This document shows, piece after piece, positions 8,921 to 12,191 of a stretch of DNA of 12,191 bases (position 1 is the stretch's first letter; every line of letters starts with the position of its first letter). The notes beneath the pieces were generated by a model. The model made no database searches and was not told the origin of the DNA. It worked only from the letters and a program-made list of their open reading frames with translations. Both the position numbers and the translations under genes were made by a program. Source of the stretch: DAOUAM01 sp034433305 (GTDB taxonomy: Bacteria > Chloroflexota > Dehalococcoidia > Lucifugimonadales > DAOUAM01); NCBI GenBank assembly GCA_034433305.1, contig DAOUAM010000048.1, positions 1-12,191 on the forward strand, given 5' to 3'.

Positions 8921-10285
8921 TCAGCACTCCGCGCCCGGCGACTGCGGCAGCGGCAGCGCCAGCGGCCCCTTGCTGTAGTAGGCCCGGGCGCTGAGGCGCA
9001 GCAAGCCGCCGTCGTCGTCCGGGAACTCGGCCAGCAGGTCGTTGCCGTTGATGGGGGGCGGATTGGTCACGCCGTCGGCGGCGCTGTCCAGGTAGTTGGA
9101 CTGGCCGCCAGCGCCCCTTCCGAACAGGATGCCTATCACGCCGACGGCCATGTACTCCATGAGGTGCTGCTCGCTGCCCTCGGCCAGGAAGTACTGGACA
9201 AACCTGTCCTGGTAATGGCCCCTGGTGTTGTCGGAGCTGCGGTACAGAGTGTTGCCGATGGGCACCTGCCAGAGCATGGCCGGCAGGCCGGTAGCCGTCG
9301 TCAGCGTCCGGATGTACTGGCGGTAGGCCGTGAAGTCCCGCTCGTCCCACCAGTGGGCGCCGCGGTCGCCACGGACAAGCTGGTAGTAGGCCGCGTCCCG
9401 GTCGGCGGGCGACAGGAAAATCAGGTCGAAGCCGGCGTCGAGGGACTTGAGGAAGGCCGCCGTCTGCTCCCCGATGGACACCGGGTCGCCGTTGTTGATG
9501 ACCAGGTCCTCGCCGGTGGACCAGTGAGAGGCCAACCAGGCCAGCAGCGCCCCGGGCGCGTACCTGTCCCGCAGGGCCACCAGCGCACGGGCGAAGCCCC
9601 TGGCGTTGTCCTCGAACCCGGCGGCTTCATCGAAGCCCGAGGACTCCACAGCGACGAAGGTCTCCGCCGGGTCCTGGCCATTGCGCTGGATGTAGCCCCA
9701 CAGGTCAGGCTCGTGGTGCACCACCACCGTCTTCCCCGACTGGCCGACCTGCTGCATCAGCAGCTTCCAGTCGCTGAAGTAGTCCTTCATCAGGGACGGG
9801 TCCCGGAGCTTGGGGTGAGGGTCCTCGTCGCCGGGGCCGGGCCTGGAGTGGACTATCATGTAGTAGGTGAAGACGGGCATGTAGCCGTGGCTGTAGCTCC
9901 GGCGTATGTAGCTTGCCGCGAAGCTGCCCGGCGGCTCGGTCCAGGTAGCCCAGCCCTCGCCGGTGTTGACGCCGCCCGCCAGGTACTGGTAGCGGAAGTC
10001 CCAGGGTATGCCGGAGTCAACCATCCACTGGATGTCCTCGGGCCGGTTGGCCAGGCCCAGGGAGAAGTGGCGTGGCAGGCAGGTAGGCAGCGCTGGCAGA
10101 GCGACCGGCCCGCTGGTGGGCGAAGGCGACGCGCCGGGCGTCGCCGTCGCCCCGGCGGTCGGCGGCCTGGTGGCGGGAGGCCACTCGGCGGGCGCGGCGG
10201 GAATGACGCAGGAGAGCATGCCTCCCACCAGGAAGAGCAGGGCCAGGGCCGCCAGAGGCAGCCTGAAGGCTGGCCTGCCGGTCAA
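8921..10285 (-). CDS. Secreted or lipid-anchored protein of unknown function, possible TIM-barrel hydrolase
   Basis: The 454-residue product opens with a basic, then hydrophobic, signal sequence (LPLAALALLFLVGG) ending in MLSC at residues 23-26. This is close to a lipobox, though Met and Leu replace the commonest residues. A Pro/Thr/Ala/Ser-rich linker follows to about 67. The globular part has WDFRYQYLAGGVNTGEGWATW (95-115), GYMPVFTYYM (134-143), VVVHHEPDLWGY (187-198) and WWDERDFTAYR further on. Strand-like segments ending in acidic residues, especially Glu192 in HHEPD, suggest a glycoside-hydrolase-like barrel, but I recognise no named family. The start is TTG 10285, whose TTGA overlaps the stop of the amidohydrolase by 4 bases, implying translational coupling; no good Shine-Dalgarno is seen. 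Starts further upstream would lie entirely within that gene. Confidence 0.8.
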   Translation of the reverse strand: MTGRPAFRLPLAALALLFLVGGMLSCVIPAAPAEWPPATRPPTAGATATPGASPSPTSGPVALPALPTCLPRHFSLGLANRPEDIQWMVDSGIPWDFRYQYLAGGVNTGEGWATWTEPPGSFAASYIRRSYSHGYMPVFTYYMIVHSRPGPGDEDPHPKLRDPSLMKDYFSDWKLLMQQVGQSGKTVVVHHEPDLWGYIQRNGQDPAETFVAVESSGFDEAAGFEDNARGFARALVALRDRYAPGALLAWLASHWSTGEDLVINNGDPVSIGEQTAAFLKSLDAGFDLIFLSPADRDAAYYQLVRGDRGAHWWDERDFTAYRQYIRTLTTATGLPAMLWQVPIGNTLYRSSDNTRGHYQDRFVQYFLAEGSEQHLMEYMAVGVIGILFGRGAGGQSNYLDSAADGVTNPPPINGNDLLAEFPDDDGGLLRLSARAYYSKGPLALPLPQSPGAEC

Positions 10286-11175
10286 CGGGAGGACACCGCG
10301 CCGGGGTCTTCCAGGCCCAGCAGGGCCAGGGCGTCCTGGTGGATGATGCCCTCGAACACCTCGTCGGGGACCTCGGGCAGATGGTGCCGGCGGGCGAAGC
10401 TGTTGAAGCCGCGCAGCTCCCGCAGCGTCTCCTCGGGCGTCGTCACCGGCCAGTCGGTGGCGAAGAGCAGCTTGTGGGTGACCTTCCACTCCCAGGCCAG
10501 CCGGAAGCCGGTGTAGAAAGACCAGGGCCGGTAGAACTGGGCCGACACGTCGGCGTAGACGTTGGGGTGCTTGCGGACGACGGCGATGCAGTCGGCGTGC
10601 CAGGGGTGGCCCATGTGGGCCATGACCACCTTCAGGTCCGGGAAGGCGATGGCGATCTCGTCCATCACCAGGGGATGGGCGTAGCGCAGGGGCGCGTCGC
10701 GCATGGGCGACGTGCCCTGATGGAAGACAATGGGCAGCCCCAGCTTCTGGGCCTGCTCGTAGATGCGCCTGGCCGGCTTGCCCAGCGGGTCGAAATTCTG
10801 GTAGTTGGGGCCGAGCTTGATGCCCCGCAGCTTCAGGTCGTACACGCACCGCTCCAGCTCCTCCATAACCCTGGGATGGTCAGGATGGAGCGACATGAAA
10901 CCTATGACCTTGTTAGGCGCCAGCGCGGCCACCCTGGCGGCCAGGTCGTTGACATCCTCACCCCAGGGGAAGCCGCCCAGTCGGGCGCTGCCCGGCCGGG
11001 GGTAAATGCCGAAGACGAAGGCCCTGTCCACGGGCGCCATGGCCTCCAGGTAGTCCTGGAAGGAGTTGGTCAGCCTGATATGCCGGTCGGGGCGCATCAC
11101 CGTGTCCCAGCGCTCCTCGCCGGCCGGCACGCTGCCCTGGTGGGTGGGCAGGTGCGTATGCACATCAACGATCAT
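10282..11175 (-). CDS. Amidohydrolase-superfamily metal-dependent hydrolase (COG2159, Amidohydro_2 type)
   Basis: This 297-residue protein has the metal-site pattern of the family: HxH as VDVHTHL (His6, His8), His152 in VFHQG, His187 and His190 in AHMGHPW, and Asp241 in FATDWP. Lys120 in RGIKLGP lies where the family has a conserved strand. Members include decarboxylases of the ACMSD/gamma-resorcylate group and lactone or ester hydrolases; the substrate here is not readable. FATDWPVTTPEETLRELR is a typical C-terminal active-site loop and helix. ATG 11175 has AGGAG 6 bases upstream (CTCCT at 11182-11186 on the + strand), so the in-frame TTG at 11226 is not needed. The stop overlaps the next gene's start, making a two-gene unit with the secreted protein. 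Confidence 0.9.
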   Translation of the reverse strand: MIVDVHTHLPTHQGSVPAGEERWDTVMRPDRHIRLTNSFQDYLEAMAPVDRAFVFGIYPRPGSARLGGFPWGEDVNDLAARVAALAPNKVIGFMSLHPDHPRVMEELERCVYDLKLRGIKLGPNYQNFDPLGKPARRIYEQAQKLGLPIVFHQGTSPMRDAPLRYAHPLVMDEIAIAFPDLKVVMAHMGHPWHADCIAVVRKHPNVYADVSAQFYRPWSFYTGFRLAWEWKVTHKLLFATDWPVTTPEETLRELRGFNSFARRHHLPEVPDEVFEGIIHQDALALLGLEDPGAVSSR

Positions 11176-11186
11176 CTCTGGCTCCT

Positions 11187-11409
11187 GTGGAGGCGTACTT
11201 TCGTCCGGGGATACATGGTACAACAATTCTGGCGGGGGGTAACGTAAAGAAGTGCCTGAAAAGACCTCGTTCTGGAAGAAACTCCATCATACCTTCGGCT
11301 AACCCTTCCCATCAAAGAGCTGACAGGCGCAGGTGTCCACAGGATGAAATGGCCGCCCCGAGGAAAGGCGACATCTTACCACAAGAAGGCTACAATGCCT
11401 TGCTGAAAG
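11187..11409. other. Non-coding gap between amidohydrolase and the repeat/IS junction
   Basis: No gene is supported here. A 91-codon plus-strand frame running from 11187 into the IS has no protein character and crosses a palindromic repeat and the IS end. The amidohydrolase promoter should lie here on the minus strand, but I see only a weak TACCAT -10-like match near 11214-11219 with no convincing -35. Confidence 0.4.
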
Positions 11410-11438
11410 TGTCATTCCGAGCCGCGGGCGAGGAATCT
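11410..11438. repeat. REP-like imperfect palindrome next to the IS
   Basis: GTCATTCCGAG, a GC-rich centre and CGAGGAATCT (within 11410-11438) form an imperfect inverted repeat with ATTCC/GGAAT arms. The TCATTCCGAG...GAGGAATCT layout resembles dispersed extragenic palindromes seen in many bacterial genomes. The insertion sequence begins immediately after it. Confidence 0.5.
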
Positions 11439-11439
11439 A

Positions 11440-12191
11440 GGGCGTGTTTGAAAACATGCTAAACTGGAAGTATGGTACGACGACACGAACTCACCGATAG
11501 CCAGTGGCAGCGCCTGGCACCGCTGCTGCCACCCCAGAAACCACCCCAGGGCCGACCTAACCTGGACCATCGTATGCTCCTCAACGGCATGCTCTGGCGC
11601 CTCAAGACCGGCGCCCCCTGGCGCGACCTCCCTGAGCGGTACGGCCGGTGGCAGACCGTGTACAGCCGCTTCCGTCGCTGGCAGCGCGTCTTGACCACCC
11701 TCCAAAGGGAGGGTGATGCGGCGGGCGACCTGGACTGGACGCTGCATTTGGTGGATAGCTCGGTGGTGCGTGCCCACCAGCACGCCGCTGGGGCAAAAAG
11801 GGGGAGCCCCAAGCGCTGGGGCGGAGCCAGGGCGGCTTCAGCACCAAAATCCACCTCCGGGTCGAACGGCGAGGTAAGCCCATCGTCTTCGCACTGACGG
11901 GTGGGGAGCAGCACGAGCAGCCCGTCTTGCCCAGCCTGCTTGAGCAGGGCGCGGTCCCACGTGCTGGCCGAGGCCGGCCGCGTCTGCGGCCCGACCGAGT
12001 AGCCGGGGACAAGGGCTACAGCGCGGCGCCGGGGCATCGGGGCGGTGATTCCCACCAGGAAGACTGAGCGCTGCAACGTGCGCTTCGACCGGGCGGCCTA
12101 TGGGGAGCGCAACCAGGTGGAGCGGCTGATCAACCGCCTCAAGCAGTACCGGGCCATTGCGACCCGCTATGAGAAGCTGGCGGTAACCTAT
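11440..12191 (+). mobile_element. Partial IS5-family insertion sequence (IS427-like group), left end and transposase
   Basis: The element contains the transposase remnant at 11472-12191 and runs off the window. The left terminus is placed at about 11440, where GGGCGTGTTTGAAAACATGC begins right after CTAG/CTA (11437-11440), a plausible target site for this group. The right inverted repeat is outside the window, so the exact end and any target duplication cannot be confirmed. Confidence 0.7.
11472..12191 (+). pseudogene. IS5-family transposase, frame-disrupted and truncated by the window edge
   Basis: From ATG 11472 the frame reads MVRRHELTDSQWQRLAPLLPP and LVDSSVVRAHQHAAGAK, with the first catalytic Asp, then loses similarity and stops at 11895-11897. 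Similarity continues in the -1 frame from about 11795 (KKGEPQALGRSQGGFSTKIHL ... VAGDKGYS, second catalytic Asp) to a stop at 12065-12067. It then returns to the original frame for AVIPTRKTERCNVRFDRAAYGERNQVERLINRLKQY, with the DDE Glu. The first shift lies at A5G5 (11795-11804), where related elements may use programmed -1 frameshifting. The second, around 12015-12040, joins DKGYS almost directly to RRRGI and seems to lack about 7 residues, suggesting a real deletion. This copy is therefore probably inactive. Confidence 0.85.

Noticed and set aside
11332..11340. GTGTCCACA as a DnaA box
   Set aside because: Two mismatches to TTATCCACA, a single site, and no other origin features.
11187..11462. 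91-codon plus-strand frame before the IS
   Set aside because: It crosses the REP-like palindrome and the IS end and shows no protein-like features.

Overview
The window is GC-rich bacterial DNA with compact genes, Shine-Dalgarno starts and several dispersed palindromic repeats. The gene set (a PAC2-family protein, a Rad50-like SbcC, a K+-independent-type proton pyrophosphatase, a COG2159-type amidohydrolase and an SDR) together with hairpin-rich intergenic repeats would suit a Chloroflexota (Dehalococcoidia-like) genome. This assignment is an impression from gene style, not a demonstrated placement; an actinobacterial or other high-GC lineage is not excluded.

Layout. Positions 1-155 are the end of a CRISPR array: a partial repeat, two full identical 36-bp repeats and two spacers, with no cas gene in view. 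Next comes an SDR oxidoreductase (444-1253, +), then a 391-bp gap holding a strongly palindromic dispersed-type repeat, then a PAC2-family protein (1645-2565, +). This gene converges with an aldo/keto reductase (2581-3393, -), leaving 15 bp between the stops. The reductase probably starts at a TTG and has a perfect TATAAT box just upstream. Divergent from it is an 858-residue SbcC/Rad50-type SMC ATPase (3596-6172, +) with no SbcD/Mre11 partner in the window.

A 455-bp gap (6173-6627) carries a duplicated hairpin unit, a REP-like element, an extended -10 promoter and a leader with three consecutive hairpins. It leads into hppA (6628-8772, +), a membrane proton pyrophosphatase with the Lys/Thr signature of K+-independent enzymes and an unusual EF-hand-like loop on its extracytoplasmic side. 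A terminator-like hairpin follows it. On the minus strand a two-gene unit runs from an amidohydrolase (10282-11175) into a secreted or lipoprotein enzyme-like protein (8921-10285), joined by a 4-base TTGA stop/start overlap. The right edge holds the left part of a decayed IS5-type insertion sequence abutting a REP-like palindrome.

How the parts relate. The genes look like independent housekeeping and accessory functions rather than one dedicated system: redox enzymes, DNA end processing, PPi-driven proton pumping, and a small hydrolytic operon. I found no clearly new multi-gene system. The most unusual signals are the Ca2+-loop-like insertion in HppA, the structured hppA leader, and the coupled amidohydrolase plus uncharacterised secreted HHEPD protein.
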